This document shows positions 9,797 to 17,511 of a DNA stretch of 64,000 bases, in pieces. This DNA is from an uncultured Roseibium sp. (GTDB taxonomy: Bacteria > Pseudomonadota > Alphaproteobacteria > Rhizobiales > Stappiaceae), in contig NZ_CANMFD010000003.1 in the NCBI RefSeq assembly GCF_947496995.1, positions 310,001-374,000 on the forward strand, given 5' to 3'. Each line of letters begins with the position of its first letter. The first letter of the stretch is position 1. The notes under the pieces are model-generated. The model did no database searches and was not told where the DNA came from. It was given only the letters and a program-made list of their open reading frames with translations. A program made the translations under genes and the position numbers.

Positions 9797-9821
9797 AACT
9801 GGAGACGGGCCTTTTGGTTCC
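9797..9821 (-). promoter_or_regulatory. EcfG-type promoter (DUF883 operon)
   Basis: On the minus strand GGAAC (9821-9817), 17 nt, GTT (9799-9797). This is an exact match to the alphaproteobacterial general-stress promoter pattern, and the downstream gene is a stress-type membrane protein. Confidence 0.65.
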
Positions 9822-9894
9822 GCATTTTCTTCAAGGCGTCTGATTCCACACCTAGGGCGTAAACTCACAAATGAAGACGAAATGGCATAGGAGA

Positions 9895-10155
9895 TCAGTT
9901 GCGGAGGGCGCTGATCAGGTCAGCCTTGTCCATCTTTGAACGGCCCTCGACTTCGAGCTCCTTGGCACGTTCGTAGAGCTCATCCCTGGTCCAGTCCTCG
10001 TACGGCTTTGCCTTGCCACCCTTCTTTGAAGGCGCCTGCGTGTCATTCGCCTGAGCATTCGCGATGCGCGCGGATTTTTCCTTGCTGTAGCCCTCTTCGC
10101 GCAGGGCTTCGTAGGTGTCTTCATTCTTGATGCTGGGTCTGTCTTTATCGGCCAT
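9895..10155 (-). CDS. Rho-N (SAP-like) domain small protein
   Basis: 86 residues from ATG 10155, preceded by GGAGCG; the extension to 10260 is unsupported. The first 45 residues (DRPSIKNEDTYEALREEGYSKEKSA onward) resemble the plasmid-stabilisation/DUF7218-type segment. The C-terminal 36 (YEDWTRDELYERAKELEVEG.SKMDKADLISALRN) form a Rho termination factor N-terminal-like helix-extended-helix fold, a nucleic-acid-binding motif. Such proteins are common stress-induced genes. It is monocistronic, with a consensus EcfG-type promoter about 140 bp upstream. Confidence 0.8.
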   Translation of the reverse strand: MADKDRPSIKNEDTYEALREEGYSKEKSARIANAQANDTQAPSKKGGKAKPYEDWTRDELYERAKELEVEGRSKMDKADLISALRN

Positions 10156-10295
10156 CGTCCGCTCCTGTCGTTTCGAACTGCACGCCGCGCGCGGCTCAGA
10201 GACGAGGAAATCTTCCGCAGTCGGAAAATCACGGCGTCCACCGCCTGTCGGCACATCCACGCTGAGAGCACGTGCAGAATAAGTACAGTTCAGAC

Positions 10296-10320
10296 AACGC
10301 TCATGAATTCAGATGGTTCC
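10296..10320 (-). promoter_or_regulatory. EcfG-type promoter (Rho-N gene)
   Basis: Minus strand GGAAC (10320-10316), 16 nt, CGTT (ending at 10296). This matches both conserved elements of general-stress promoters including the C before GTT. Confidence 0.75.
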
Positions 10321-10517
10321 CAACAGAGAAGGGAAGGTCTTTATCTCGAAAGACAAATCGGAATTAATTATTAGAGAACAAAATCCCTTATTTTAACTAA
10401 TTAAAGTACGTCAAACACCCGAGAGTGAATTTATGTTGATTGAAAAATAACAATTACGTTACTTCAAGAGGCAAACTCATATTCAAACGTAAATTCAGAT
10501 TTTTTTGAAGCAATTCA
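10321..10517. other. AT-rich intergenic stretch between two divergent stress genes
   Basis: About 200 bp with long A/T runs (for example the segment around 10380-10460), far below the GC content of the flanking genes. I see no reading frame or hairpin here. It separates the divergent EcfG-type promoters of the Rho-N gene and dps and could hold further upstream regulatory sites. Confidence 0.5.
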
Positions 10518-10542
10518 GGAACCGATCCAGCGCCAGTGACTT
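10518..10542 (+). promoter_or_regulatory. EcfG-type promoter variant (dps)
   Basis: GGAAC at 10518-10522, 17 nt, CTT at 10540-10542 in a CTTTT context. The -35 is exact and the -10 is a tolerated variant. It lies 67 bp upstream of the dps start. Confidence 0.55.
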
Positions 10543-10608
10543 TTCCTTCAAGAGGCCATTCAGGCGAAAGTCTGAAGCCAGGAAATTCAATTCAGGAAAG
10601 GAAAGCCA

Positions 10609-11124
10609 ATGTCCGCCACGCAGATTCTTGAGATCGAAACGCCCAAGTCCGACAATATCAACACAGGTGTCTCAGCCGACGTCCGCGAACAGCTCGCAAA
10701 GCATCTGTCCGTCATTCTTGCGGAAACCTATATCCTCACCATCAAGTCGCATCTCTACCATTGGAACGTTGTGGGCCCGATGTTCAAGGCCATCCATGAC
10801 CTCACGGAAGAGCACTACGAGAACCTGTTCGCCGCCACGGACGAACTGGCGGAGCGCATTCGCGCCCTCGGCCACCGTGCGCCGGTCAATGTGCAGGAAG
10901 GCACCTTGAACCTGACCATTCACCTGCCGTCCGGCGGCATGCCGAATGCGCAGGACATGATCGAGGATCTGGTTCGCAGCCACGAAATGATTTCGGCCGA
11001 GATGCGCGACATGGTCGCTTATGCCGGGGACAATGAAGACCCGGTTACCGAGGACCTTCTCACCGAGCGTATCGCCTTTCACGAGCAGGCTGCGTGGATG
11101 CTGCGGGCCCTGGTGACGGTCTGA
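10609..11124 (+). CDS. dps: Dps-type DNA-protecting ferritin
   Basis: 171-residue Dps/bacterioferritin-like protein. The ferroxidase-site residues are visible: His in KSHLYHWNVVGP and, after a short gap, Asp/Glu in IHDLTEEHYENLFAATDELAER. These bind iron at the dimer interface of the dodecamer, which oxidises Fe2+ with H2O2 and shields the nucleoid in stationary phase. The start is at 10609, after GGAAAGGAAAG. It is monocistronic and followed by a long hairpin. The upstream EcfG-type element fits known control of dps by the general stress sigma factor in this class. Confidence 0.93.
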   Translation: MSATQILEIETPKSDNINTGVSADVREQLAKHLSVILAETYILTIKSHLYHWNVVGPMFKAIHDLTEEHYENLFAATDELAERIRALGHRAPVNVQEGTLNLTIHLPSGGMPNAQDMIEDLVRSHEMISAEMRDMVAYAGDNEDPVTEDLLTERIAFHEQAAWMLRALVTV

Positions 11125-11181
11125 CGTCACTGCGGTACCGGAAGACATTTCCGGCAGGCTACCGCCGTCCTCCAGGAGAAC

Positions 11182-11214
11182 GGCCGCTTTCAGGGCAATC
11201 CCCTGAAAGCGGCC
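11182..11214 (+). terminator. long hairpin after dps
   Basis: GGCCGCTTTCAGGG (11182-11195) and CCCTGAAAGCGGCC (11201-11214) form a perfect 14-bp stem with a 5-nt loop. No immediate T-tract follows; a T-run appears only about 20 bases later. It is either a terminator or an mRNA-stabilising 3' structure. Confidence 0.6.
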
Positions 11215-11265
11215 CGGCCCGGATTGCGCGTAGTTTTTTAAAATCAGTTCCGGCGGCAAGTTGTC

Positions 11266-11499
11266 ATGATAAGCGTTCCAAAACGATTTGCGGGTTTCAG
11301 CACCGCGCAAGCTGTTCTGAACGATCCATCGCTTTCGGCGGATCAAAAGAGAACCGCTCTGCTGACCTGGCGAGCAACCTTGAGGCAGGCTGCGCTTCTG
11401 TCCACTGGCGGCAGGAACGACACCGACAGGATGATCCGGGAGATAGATGCGGCGCTGGCAGCTCTCAACCGGCGTAAGCGCAGTTACGGCGGGCGCTGA
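11266..11499 (+). CDS. short hypothetical protein
   Basis: 77 residues with no recognised family. It is mainly helical in character and charged, with AVLNDPSLSADQKRTALLTWRATLRQA followed by DTDRMIREIDAALAALNRRKR. The P-x-L-S-x-x-Q-K-R-x-x-L-x-x-W pattern is reminiscent of small alphaproteobacterial stress-island proteins, but I cannot name one. ATG at 11266 has a modest GGCGG upstream. It is convergent with the histidine kinase gene, whose stop lies 43 bp away. I saw no EcfG-type promoter directly upstream. Confidence 0.6.
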   Translation: MISVPKRFAGFSTAQAVLNDPSLSADQKRTALLTWRATLRQAALLSTGGRNDTDRMIREIDAALAALNRRKRSYGGR

Positions 11500-11541
11500 A
11501 AGAAGCTGCCCTGCCTGTACGCCAGGTCAAGAGGCCCGGCC

Positions 11542-13347
11542 TTAACTCGCGATATGCTTGACCGGGATCTCAATCGTGCAGTTTACGCCTTCCGGCGAGA
11601 AATCGATTTTCACTTCTCCGTCCAGGGACGGTCCAACCAGCTTTTCAAGCAGCATCCGCCCGAAGCCGTTGCGCTTGGGCTCCGACACCTCGGGCCCGCC
11701 GCTCTCTTTCCAGTCCAGCAGGATCTTGTCACCGTGCTGTTCCCAGGAAATGGCCAGCTTGCCATCCACCACCGAAAGTGCGCCGTATTTTGCCGCATTG
11801 GTTATCAGTTCGTGCAGCGCCAGCCCCAGGTTCTGGGCGGCCTCCGCCGTAATCGTGTGGGACACACCCTTCAGGCTGATCCGCGGACTGGTGGGATCGA
11901 TCGACTGGGACAATTGCGCCACGATCAGCTCGCGCAGGTCCGCCCCGTACCACGACTGGGAAACAAGCAGATCGTGGCTCGCGGCCATCGCCTGGAGCCG
12001 GGCGGAAAAACTCTCCACGAAACCGTCGGTCGTGTCGGACCGTGCCGCCGTCTGACGCGCCATCGCCTGGATGACGGCCAGAAGATTTTTCGAACGGTGG
12101 GTGAGTTCACGCATGACCAGATGCATCTGGCGCTCGTTTTCCCGCTTGTGAGTCAGATCCACCGCTGTGCCGATAACACCGGACACCTTGCCCGTCCGGT
12201 CACGCGCCGGGTCGAGGCGCAGATTGTAGTTCCTGGTCCTGCCGCCCAGTTCCACATCGAATTCGATGACTTCGCTTTCGCCGGTTTCCAGAACCTTTTT
12301 CTTCGCCGGAAGGATCTTGATCTGGTCTTCCTCCGACACAAGATCCGAATCGGTCATGCCGATGAAGTTTTCCTGATCAAAGCCCTGTGGCGGGTTGACG
12401 ATATGGACATACTTCAGGTCCATGTCCTGCTCGAACACGGTGATGAGCGACCCTTCCAGTGCCGTTTCGAACCGTTTGTTGGCTTCCGCGAGCTGGCTCG
12501 CCATGGATGCCAGCCGGATTTCGTAAAGGTTCTTTTCGGTCATATCGACGGCGGTACACAGAACACCATCGATCCTGCCCGCCGCATCGCGCGTCGGATG
12601 CACGATCAGATCCAGGAATATCGTGCCCGCTTCCGGATCGTCGATCGCGATATAGGTCGACGCAGATTCGCCGGTCTCCATGACAGCCCGCTTCAGCGGC
12701 ACGATTTCCTCGGTGGTCTCCGCCGGCAGGATTTCAGCGTCTGTTTTGCCCAGAACATCCTTGTTGCCGAAGCCGAACCGGGGATTGTGGATCCAAGTGT
12801 AGCGCAGGTCCGAGTCCTGAGAGAACACCGAAATGTTCGACCCCGTCAGCGCCATCTCGAATTTGGAGTTGATGAGGTTCAGCTCGATCCGGCTCCTGCC
12901 GACTTCATCGTTCAGTTCCAGGTTTTCCGCCTTCAGCAGTTCATTTGCGCGCTCCAGGTCGTCCATGGAGGGAATGGCAAGAAGCTTCGGCAGGATCTGC
13001 CAGACGACAACGGCCGTCGCGATGGACACGAGTGCGGTCGCCAGCTTCAGGATGCCCTGTGCGCCAAATACCGGCCACCACAACGTCATGAATGTCATTG
13101 TCTGCGTTACGGCGCCGACGAAAATGAAAGTGGTCAGCAGATACCCGACGTTGCGCGTCATGCCCTGAATGTCGGGACGTTTTCTCAGAAACCAGAAGAT
13201 CGCGAGCGGTATGGCGAAATAGGAAAGTGCAATGAGGGCGTCCGAAATCGCATGAACCCAGATGAGGTCCTCGCGCCAGCGCATGTAATAATCGAGCGAC
13301 CTGAGCGACGGATCGCCGAAAAGATAGGACAGGATGTCGGAAAACAT
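11542..13347 (-). CDS. HWE-family histidine kinase with ethylene-receptor-like membrane sensor and two PAS domains
   Basis: 601 residues. Residues about 28-120 hold three transmembrane helices with the ISDALIALSYFAIPLA signature of ETR1-like sensor domains. The residues aligned with the copper ligands Cys and His are Gly78 and Gln82. A short coiled linker (about 130-160) leads to two PAS domains (about 162-280 and 295-405). The H-box ELTHRSKNLLAVIQAMARQ is near 416 and the N-box LHELITNAAKYGAL near 500. The W-x-E motif (DWKESGG) near 544 defines the HWE class. HWE/HisKA_2 kinases phosphorylate PhyR in the general stress response, and this gene is 570 bp from phyR, so it is the likely cognate kinase (PhyK role, inferred). 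Confidence 0.88.
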   Translation of the reverse strand: MFSDILSYLFGDPSLRSLDYYMRWREDLIWVHAISDALIALSYFAIPLAIFWFLRKRPDIQGMTRNVGYLLTTFIFVGAVTQTMTFMTLWWPVFGAQGILKLATALVSIATAVVVWQILPKLLAIPSMDDLERANELLKAENLELNDEVGRSRIELNLINSKFEMALTGSNISVFSQDSDLRYTWIHNPRFGFGNKDVLGKTDAEILPAETTEEIVPLKRAVMETGESASTYIAIDDPEAGTIFLDLIVHPTRDAAGRIDGVLCTAVDMTEKNLYEIRLASMASQLAEANKRFETALEGSLITVFEQDMDLKYVHIVNPPQGFDQENFIGMTDSDLVSEEDQIKILPAKKKVLETGESEVIEFDVELGGRTRNYNLRLDPARDRTGKVSGVIGTAVDLTHKRENERQMHLVMRELTHRSKNLLAVIQAMARQTAARSDTTDGFVESFSARLQAMAASHDLLVSQSWYGADLRELIVAQLSQSIDPTSPRISLKGVSHTITAEAAQNLGLALHELITNAAKYGALSVVDGKLAISWEQHGDKILLDWKESGGPEVSEPKRNGFGRMLLEKLVGPSLDGEVKIDFSPEGVNCTIEIPVKHIAS

Positions 13348-13479
13348 TATTCGGCACTCCAGCCGGCGTGTTTGAAGTCTCTTCTTCCGGCTGACCTAAA
13401 GTCATCCGGCACGGCCATCTCTCCAAGCCATTTATTTCTGACTGTCAACGTTTTCCCGTCCGGCGTAGCGTATTCTCGT

Positions 13480-13504
13480 GGAACCTTTGATACTGGAAGC
13501 CGTT
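13480..13504 (+). promoter_or_regulatory. EcfG-type promoter (csbD)
   Basis: GGAAC (13480-13484), 16 nt, CGTT (ending 13504). It lies 36 bp upstream of the csbD ATG, an ideal promoter-to-start distance. Confidence 0.8.
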
Positions 13505-13539
13505 TTCCTGATGTCACGAACAACAGGAGACTTCGAGTT

Positions 13540-13737
13540 ATGAATTGGGACCAGATTGAAGGAAATTGGCGCGAATTCAAAGGCAAGGCGCGCGTGAAAT
13601 GGGGTGAATTGACCGACGACGAACTCGACAAGGTCGAAGGTCGCCGCACTGAACTCGCCGGCCTCATCCAGCAGAAGTACGGCAAGACCCGTGAAGAAGC
13701 CGAGAAGGAAATCGACGGCTGGCTCAACAACCACTGA
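13540..13737 (+). CDS. CsbD/UPF0337 family stress protein
   Basis: 65-residue CsbD-family protein, recognisable from MNWDQIEGNWREFKGKARVKWG at the start, the central LTDDELDKVEGRRTELAGLIQ, and the C-terminal YGKTREEAEKEIDGW. These small, highly charged proteins are widely induced by general stress sigma factors (SigB in Bacillus, EcfG in alphaproteobacteria), and their molecular function is unknown. ATG at 13540 follows AGGAGA at 13525-13530. It is monocistronic, with its own consensus EcfG promoter and a short hairpin after the stop. Confidence 0.9.
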   Translation: MNWDQIEGNWREFKGKARVKWGELTDDELDKVEGRRTELAGLIQQKYGKTREEAEKEIDGWLNNH

Positions 13738-13745
13738 AGGGCGCA

Positions 13746-13762
13746 GGCGGGAAACTCCCGCC
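13746..13762 (+). terminator. hairpin after csbD
   Basis: GGCGGGA-AAC-TCCCGCC, a perfect 7-bp stem 9 bp after the stop, followed by a pyrimidine-rich run. Probable terminator. Confidence 0.5.
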
Positions 13763-13914
13763 TCCCCTCCGGGGCTCTGGACAGAGCGCGATCATGACGA
13801 AACGCCTCCACGCGACGGTCGCTCCCCCGAACACCGAAGAAGTGATCACGCCGCATGTCGGCTCCGTATGAAACAGCCACTTTTCTTGCCCGTGGCAAGC
13901 CCCTCTCCGACCGC

Positions 13915-14718
13915 TCAGGCTGCGACAGCATCCGCCCCGTTGAAGAACAGGGCCTGGCTGATGCCGGCTTTCACGGTGTTTGGATTGAACGGCTTGGTGA
14001 TCAGGAAGGTCGGTTCCGGTCGCTCTCCGGTCAGGAGACGTTCGGGGAACGAGGTGATGAAAATCACCGGCACGTTGAGCTCGGTCAGGATCTCCTTGAC
14101 CGCATCGATCCCGGAGGAACCGTCTGCAAGCTGGATATCCGCCAGCACGAGACCCGGCTTCTGAACCTTCGCGGCCGCGACCGCATCGCCGGCCGTCCGG
14201 GCAACGGTCGTGACATTGTGGCCGAGAGATTCGACGATTTCGATCAGATCCATGGAAATCAGCGGCTCATCTTCGATGATCAGGACATCGGTTTTGGTCT
14301 GCCTGTCGATCTCGTCAATGGCCGCACTTACCAGCTTGGTGACGTCGTCCTCGGACCTGTCGATGATTTTTGCTGTTTCCGGAATCGAAAACCCTTCCAG
14401 CGTTGTCAGCAGAAGGGTTTGACGGCTTTCGGGAGCCATGGAAGCCAGGCGCTGCTGGGCGGTCTGTTCAAAAATGGATACGCTGCCATCGTCGCCTGCA
14501 GGCGGGATCACTGTCGCGTTCCAGAGCACATGAAACAGTCTGTAGAGGGCGATCTTGACCCCATCGGACGTGTCGATGATCGACTGGTCGGCTACAAGCG
14601 CCTGCAGACACGCCCGGACATACGCATCCCCGCTTTTCTGGGTTCCGGCCAAGGCGCGTGCGTAGCGACGCAGATATGGCAACAGAGGCGCAATTTCTTG
14701 TGATAGACTCACGGACAT
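13915..14718 (-). CDS. phyR: PhyR, general stress response anti-anti-sigma regulator
   Basis: 267 residues. The N-terminal half (about 1-135) is a degenerate ECF-sigma-like domain (LLPYLRRYARALAGTQKSGDAYVRACLQAL; FSIPETAKIIDRSEDDVTKLV). The C-terminal half (about 143-262) is a receiver domain with acidic pocket IIEDEPLIS, phospho-acceptor Asp in VLADIQLADGSSG and Lys in FLITKPF. Phosphorylated PhyR binds NepR and frees EcfG. ATG 14718 was chosen over the TTG at 14721 because AAGGA lies upstream. It diverges from nepR-ecfG, with a mirror-image promoter pair between them. Confidence 0.95.
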   Translation of the reverse strand: MSVSLSQEIAPLLPYLRRYARALAGTQKSGDAYVRACLQALVADQSIIDTSDGVKIALYRLFHVLWNATVIPPAGDDGSVSIFEQTAQQRLASMAPESRQTLLLTTLEGFSIPETAKIIDRSEDDVTKLVSAAIDEIDRQTKTDVLIIEDEPLISMDLIEIVESLGHNVTTVARTAGDAVAAAKVQKPGLVLADIQLADGSSGIDAVKEILTELNVPVIFITSFPERLLTGERPEPTFLITKPFNPNTVKAGISQALFFNGADAVAA

Positions 14719-14793
14719 CAAGTTAATCCTTACTTTGCCGCCGCTTGTACGCGGTCAAATGCGGGAAGGTGACAAGCACCGCCTGTTGGTGGA

Positions 14794-14818
14794 AATGCGT
14801 AAGTTCAAAAAAAGTTCC
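14794..14818 (-). promoter_or_regulatory. EcfG-type promoter variant (phyR)
   Basis: Minus strand GGAAC (14818-14814), 17 nt, ATT (14796-14794); with an 18-nt spacer the -10 reads TT. The -35 sits in a perfect inverted repeat with the divergent nepR promoter. It implies positive autoregulation of phyR. Confidence 0.5.
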
Positions 14819-14826
14819 ACGCATCG

Positions 14827-14851
14827 GGAACTTTTTTTTCCGTACGGCGTT
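14827..14851 (+). promoter_or_regulatory. EcfG-type promoter (nepR-ecfG)
   Basis: GGAAC (14827-14831), an eight-T tract at the start of a 16-nt spacer, then CGTT (ending 14851). It is 49 bp upstream of nepR and fits the known autoregulation of nepR-ecfG. Confidence 0.8.
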
Positions 14852-14899
14852 ATTTTATCAAACTCGGGTCTCGGCCCCAACATGAACTAGGAATAAGCG

Positions 14900-15121
14900 A
14901 TGGCAAGCAAGACACATTCGAAGTCGACGGCAAACGATTTTGGAATCATAAATCCAACGGCCGGTGCGACGTCGAAAGAAGACTGGATCGGCAGCCAGCT
15001 CAAGAAAGTATATGACGAGGCACTCTCGGAGAACATCCCCGACGACATGCTTCAATTGCTCTCCTCACTGGATGACAACGATCCAAAAGAAGACAGTGCT
15101 GACGAGGAGGCCGCTGAATGA
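14900..15121 (+). CDS. nepR: NepR anti-sigma factor
   Basis: 73-residue anti-sigma factor of the general stress response. The diagnostic core IGSQLKKVYDEALSENIPDD is at about residues 30-49, followed by helix MLQLLSSLDD; the flanks are low-complexity and acidic at the C terminus. NepR sequesters EcfG and is itself captured by phosphorylated PhyR. Its stop overlaps the ecfG start as ATGA, giving the coupled stoichiometry expected for an anti-sigma/sigma pair. Confidence 0.94.
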   Translation: MASKTHSKSTANDFGIINPTAGATSKEDWIGSQLKKVYDEALSENIPDDMLQLLSSLDDNDPKEDSADEEAAE

Positions 15122-15672
15122 GCAACAATCAGTTCAAAGAGGATCTGGTTGCCTCGATTCCGCGGTTGCGGGCCTTCGCCAGATCCATCAGCGGCAATCG
15201 TGACCGCGCCGACGACCTGGTTCAGGAAACCCTCGCCAAAGCCATCGCCAACAAGGACAAGTTCACCGAAGGCACCAATCTGACTGCCTGGCTCATCACC
15301 ATTCTGCGTAACCAGTACTATTCGGTCGGTCGGAAAATGCAGCGTGAAGTGGCCGATCCCGACGGAGAACATGCCGCGTCTCTGGAATCCAAGCCCCAGC
15401 AAAACGGCCACCTCGAAATGAGGGACTTTCTCAGCGCTCTCCAGGTACTGCCGGACGACCAGCGCGAAGCTCTGATCCTGATCGGCGCCAGCGGATTTTC
15501 CTACGAGGAAGCCGCGGAAATTCTCGGTGTGAAGATCGGAACGGTCAAGAGCCGCGTCTCCCGTGCCCGCCTGCGCCTGGAAGATCTCATGAGTGGTGTC
15601 GAACGATTTGAACGCTCGGAAGTTGCCATCGCCGAGTCCGCGTCCATGATCAACGATGCCTTGACCGTCTGA
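15118..15672 (+). CDS. ecfG: EcfG (ECF15-type) general stress sigma factor
   Basis: 184-residue ECF sigma factor. Region 2 is at about residues 14-80 (RLRAFARSISGNRDRADDLVQETLAKA; TNLTAWLITILRNQYY). Region 4 is at about 105-155 (LSALQVLPDDQREALILIGASGFSYEEAAEILGVKIGTVKSRVSRAR). Adjacency to nepR and phyR identifies it as EcfG. It should recognise GGAAC/CGTT promoters, at least ten of which I read in the surrounding 11 kb, including its own at 14827-14851. Confidence 0.95.
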   Translation: MSNNQFKEDLVASIPRLRAFARSISGNRDRADDLVQETLAKAIANKDKFTEGTNLTAWLITILRNQYYSVGRKMQREVADPDGEHAASLESKPQQNGHLEMRDFLSALQVLPDDQREALILIGASGFSYEEAAEILGVKIGTVKSRVSRARLRLEDLMSGVERFERSEVAIAESASMINDALTV

Positions 15673-15753
15673 CACCAGACATCCCATTTTTCGGCCTGAG
15701 GTAACCGCCGCGCTGACCGGTTGCGCGGCCCCCTGACTGCGAGGACCGCGAAC

Positions 15754-17061
15754 ATGGGACTGGCCTACCGCGAAGATGCCCGTGAACAAGCCCTCATCAG
15801 GCTGTTCAAAGGCTTCCTCTTCATTCCCGTATGTATAGCGCTGCTCGGCGCCGTCCTTGCTCTTTTCGCCTTGCTGGTCGACGATCTGGGGCTCCTGAAA
15901 GGGGCGTTCAGCGCGATCAAGTTCGAGGTGATCGGAGCGGATGGCGCCCGGTCCGTGCTGTCGACCATCGCCGGCGCGATGATGTCGGTGATAAGTCTTG
16001 TCTACTCCCTGACGCTGGTCGTCTTCACGCTGGCCGCCGGCAACATCTCGCCGCGTCTGCTGGAGACATTCGCCAGCAACCGTACCACTCAGATAACCAT
16101 CGGCCTGCTGGGTGCTACGTTCCTCTATGCGCTTCTCGTGCTGTTCATGATCGATGGAACCCGGGATGTACGGTTCTCGGTCACCATTTCGATCGCGCTG
16201 GCGGCGATCAGTTTTTTCTGGCTGGTGTATTTCGTCAACGATGTCGCCAGCCGGATCCGCATCGACACGGAGATCGGTCGCATCCAGGCATCGCTGCGCA
16301 CATCCATCGATACGTTGCTGTCAAGCGAGCCGCGCGAACAGCCGAATGATCGCGAGCTGATCCCGTCCCTGCCCGTTCATCCCGTCCCGGCGACCGAAAG
16401 CGGCTATGTCACATTCATCGACAGCGCAAAGCTGATGACCCTTGCCAGGGATCTGGACGGCTTCGTCGAAGTGCTCGTCCCCGCCGGGGCGTTCGTCATT
16501 GAAGGAATGCCGATCGCCGAAGTCCGCACCAAGGTCGAAGAGCCGGACGTCAAGGGGCTCCGGCTTGCGTTCCGGATCGGAAAGGCACGCGCGCCGGAAG
16601 GGGATATTCAGTTCTCGGTTCACCTGATGGTCGAGATCGCGCTTCGGGCTCTATCGCCTGGCATCAACGATGCTTATACGGCCATCAGCGCCGTGGATCA
16701 TCTATCAGCTTCGCTCGCCCGCATCCTGCAGCGCGGCGCGCCGAGTTCACTCCTTCAGGACGACGATGACACGCCCAGGCTCTGGATGAAACTTTTGCCG
16801 GTCAGAGACATACTGAACGCCGCGGTGCGGCCCCTGCGGCAGTCCTCAATGTCCAATATCCTGGTCCTGGATCATCTCATCACCGCTCTCGAAAAGATGG
16901 CCAGGGTTTGCCGGCCGGAACATCTGCCGCTGCTTGAAAGCCAGCTTCTGGATATTGCCTCGGATGCGAACCTGGTTATCCGCAGCCGACCGGACCGTAA
17001 GCAGATTGCCGATTGCCTGAGGTCCGTGCGTCATACCATCAGAAGCAATAAAAACGCCTGA
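15754..17061 (+). CDS. DUF2254 family membrane protein
   Basis: 435 residues from ATG 15754, with GAGG upstream; the TTG-initiated extension to 15721 is unlikely. Four transmembrane segments fall in the first 180 residues, including a YSLTLVVFTLAAGNISPRLL motif typical of DUF2254. They are followed by a cytosolic domain containing GINDAYTAISAVDHLSASLARI. Function is unknown; the family is often stress-linked. It lies 81 bp downstream of ecfG on the same strand without an obvious separate EcfG promoter or terminator, so read-through from nepR-ecfG is plausible. Confidence 0.85.
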   Translation: MGLAYREDAREQALIRLFKGFLFIPVCIALLGAVLALFALLVDDLGLLKGAFSAIKFEVIGADGARSVLSTIAGAMMSVISLVYSLTLVVFTLAAGNISPRLLETFASNRTTQITIGLLGATFLYALLVLFMIDGTRDVRFSVTISIALAAISFFWLVYFVNDVASRIRIDTEIGRIQASLRTSIDTLLSSEPREQPNDRELIPSLPVHPVPATESGYVTFIDSAKLMTLARDLDGFVEVLVPAGAFVIEGMPIAEVRTKVEEPDVKGLRLAFRIGKARAPEGDIQFSVHLMVEIALRALSPGINDAYTAISAVDHLSASLARILQRGAPSSLLQDDDDTPRLWMKLLPVRDILNAAVRPLRQSSMSNILVLDHLITALEKMARVCRPEHLPLLESQLLDIASDANLVIRSRPDRKQIADCLRSVRHTIRSNKNA

Positions 17062-17121
17062 GCCGACACGCCGGTCGATGAAAGGGCCCTTCAAGACTGC
17101 GACTGCCAGACAAAAGACAGC

Positions 17122-17150
17122 AAAAAAGGGCGCCGAGGGCGCCCTTTTTT
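17122..17150. terminator. bidirectional terminator
   Basis: AAAAAAGGGCGCC-GAG-GGCGCCCTTTTTT is a perfect 13-bp symmetric stem with a T-tract on both strands. It lies between the convergent DUF2254 (+) and DUF1328 (-) genes and can serve both. Confidence 0.9.
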
Positions 17151-17167
17151 GATCCTATCGGAACCTC

Positions 17168-17338
17168 CTAGACCCGGCGTCCACGAAATGCATGCGCAAT
17201 GGCGGAAATCAGGAAGAGGGCAATCGCCACAAAGAAAATCAGTTTGGCGATCGAGACGGCGGTCCCGGCAATTCCACCGAAACCGAGAACGGCTGCAATC
17301 AGAGCAACCACCAAGAAAAACAATGCCCAGGAAAGCAT
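17168..17338 (-). CDS. DUF1328 (UPF0391/YtjA) small membrane protein
   Basis: 56 residues, almost entirely two transmembrane helices: [20 protein letters not shown], a GGIAGTA turn, then [21 protein letters not shown] and a basic tail FRGRRV. This is the full DUF1328 pattern. The gene is shorter than usual annotation cut-offs and is easily missed; a longer frame on the same strand overlaps it but is a shadow. ATG 17338 follows AAGGAG. It has its own EcfG-type promoter 33 bp upstream and the bidirectional terminator downstream. Confidence 0.9.
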   Translation of the reverse strand: MLSWALFFLVVALIAAVLGFGGIAGTAVSIAKLIFFVAIALFLISAIAHAFRGRRV

Positions 17339-17370
17339 AGCGTGCTCCTTCTATTGAGTTACATGGCCTA

Positions 17371-17395
17371 AACGCAGCCAATCCCGAATAGTTCC
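17371..17395 (-). promoter_or_regulatory. EcfG-type promoter (DUF1328 gene)
   Basis: Minus strand GGAAC (17395-17391), 16 nt, CGTT (ending 17371). Consensus match. Confidence 0.8.
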
Positions 17396-17456
17396 CGGTT
17401 TCTTTCTCCGATATTCGCGATCCGTCATTTTATTTCAGCTATTGCGAAATCTTTCT

Positions 17457-17482
17457 GGAACCATTGTCGACCGACATGCGTT
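17457..17482 (+). promoter_or_regulatory. EcfG-type promoter, 18-nt spacer (PLDc_N gene)
   Basis: GGAAC (17457-17461), 17 nt, CGTT (17479-17482). The spacer is one base longer than in the neighbours but within the range known for EcfG promoters. It is 30 bp from the start codon. Confidence 0.65.
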
Positions 17483-17511
17483 GTACCCACAGTTCAATTC
17501 GGAGGTTTGTC

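Noticed and set aside
11554..13737. Plus-strand 727-codon frame ending in the CsbD sequence
   Set aside because: Only the last 66 codons are real (csbD from 13540); the rest is antisense to the histidine kinase. It is not a fusion protein.
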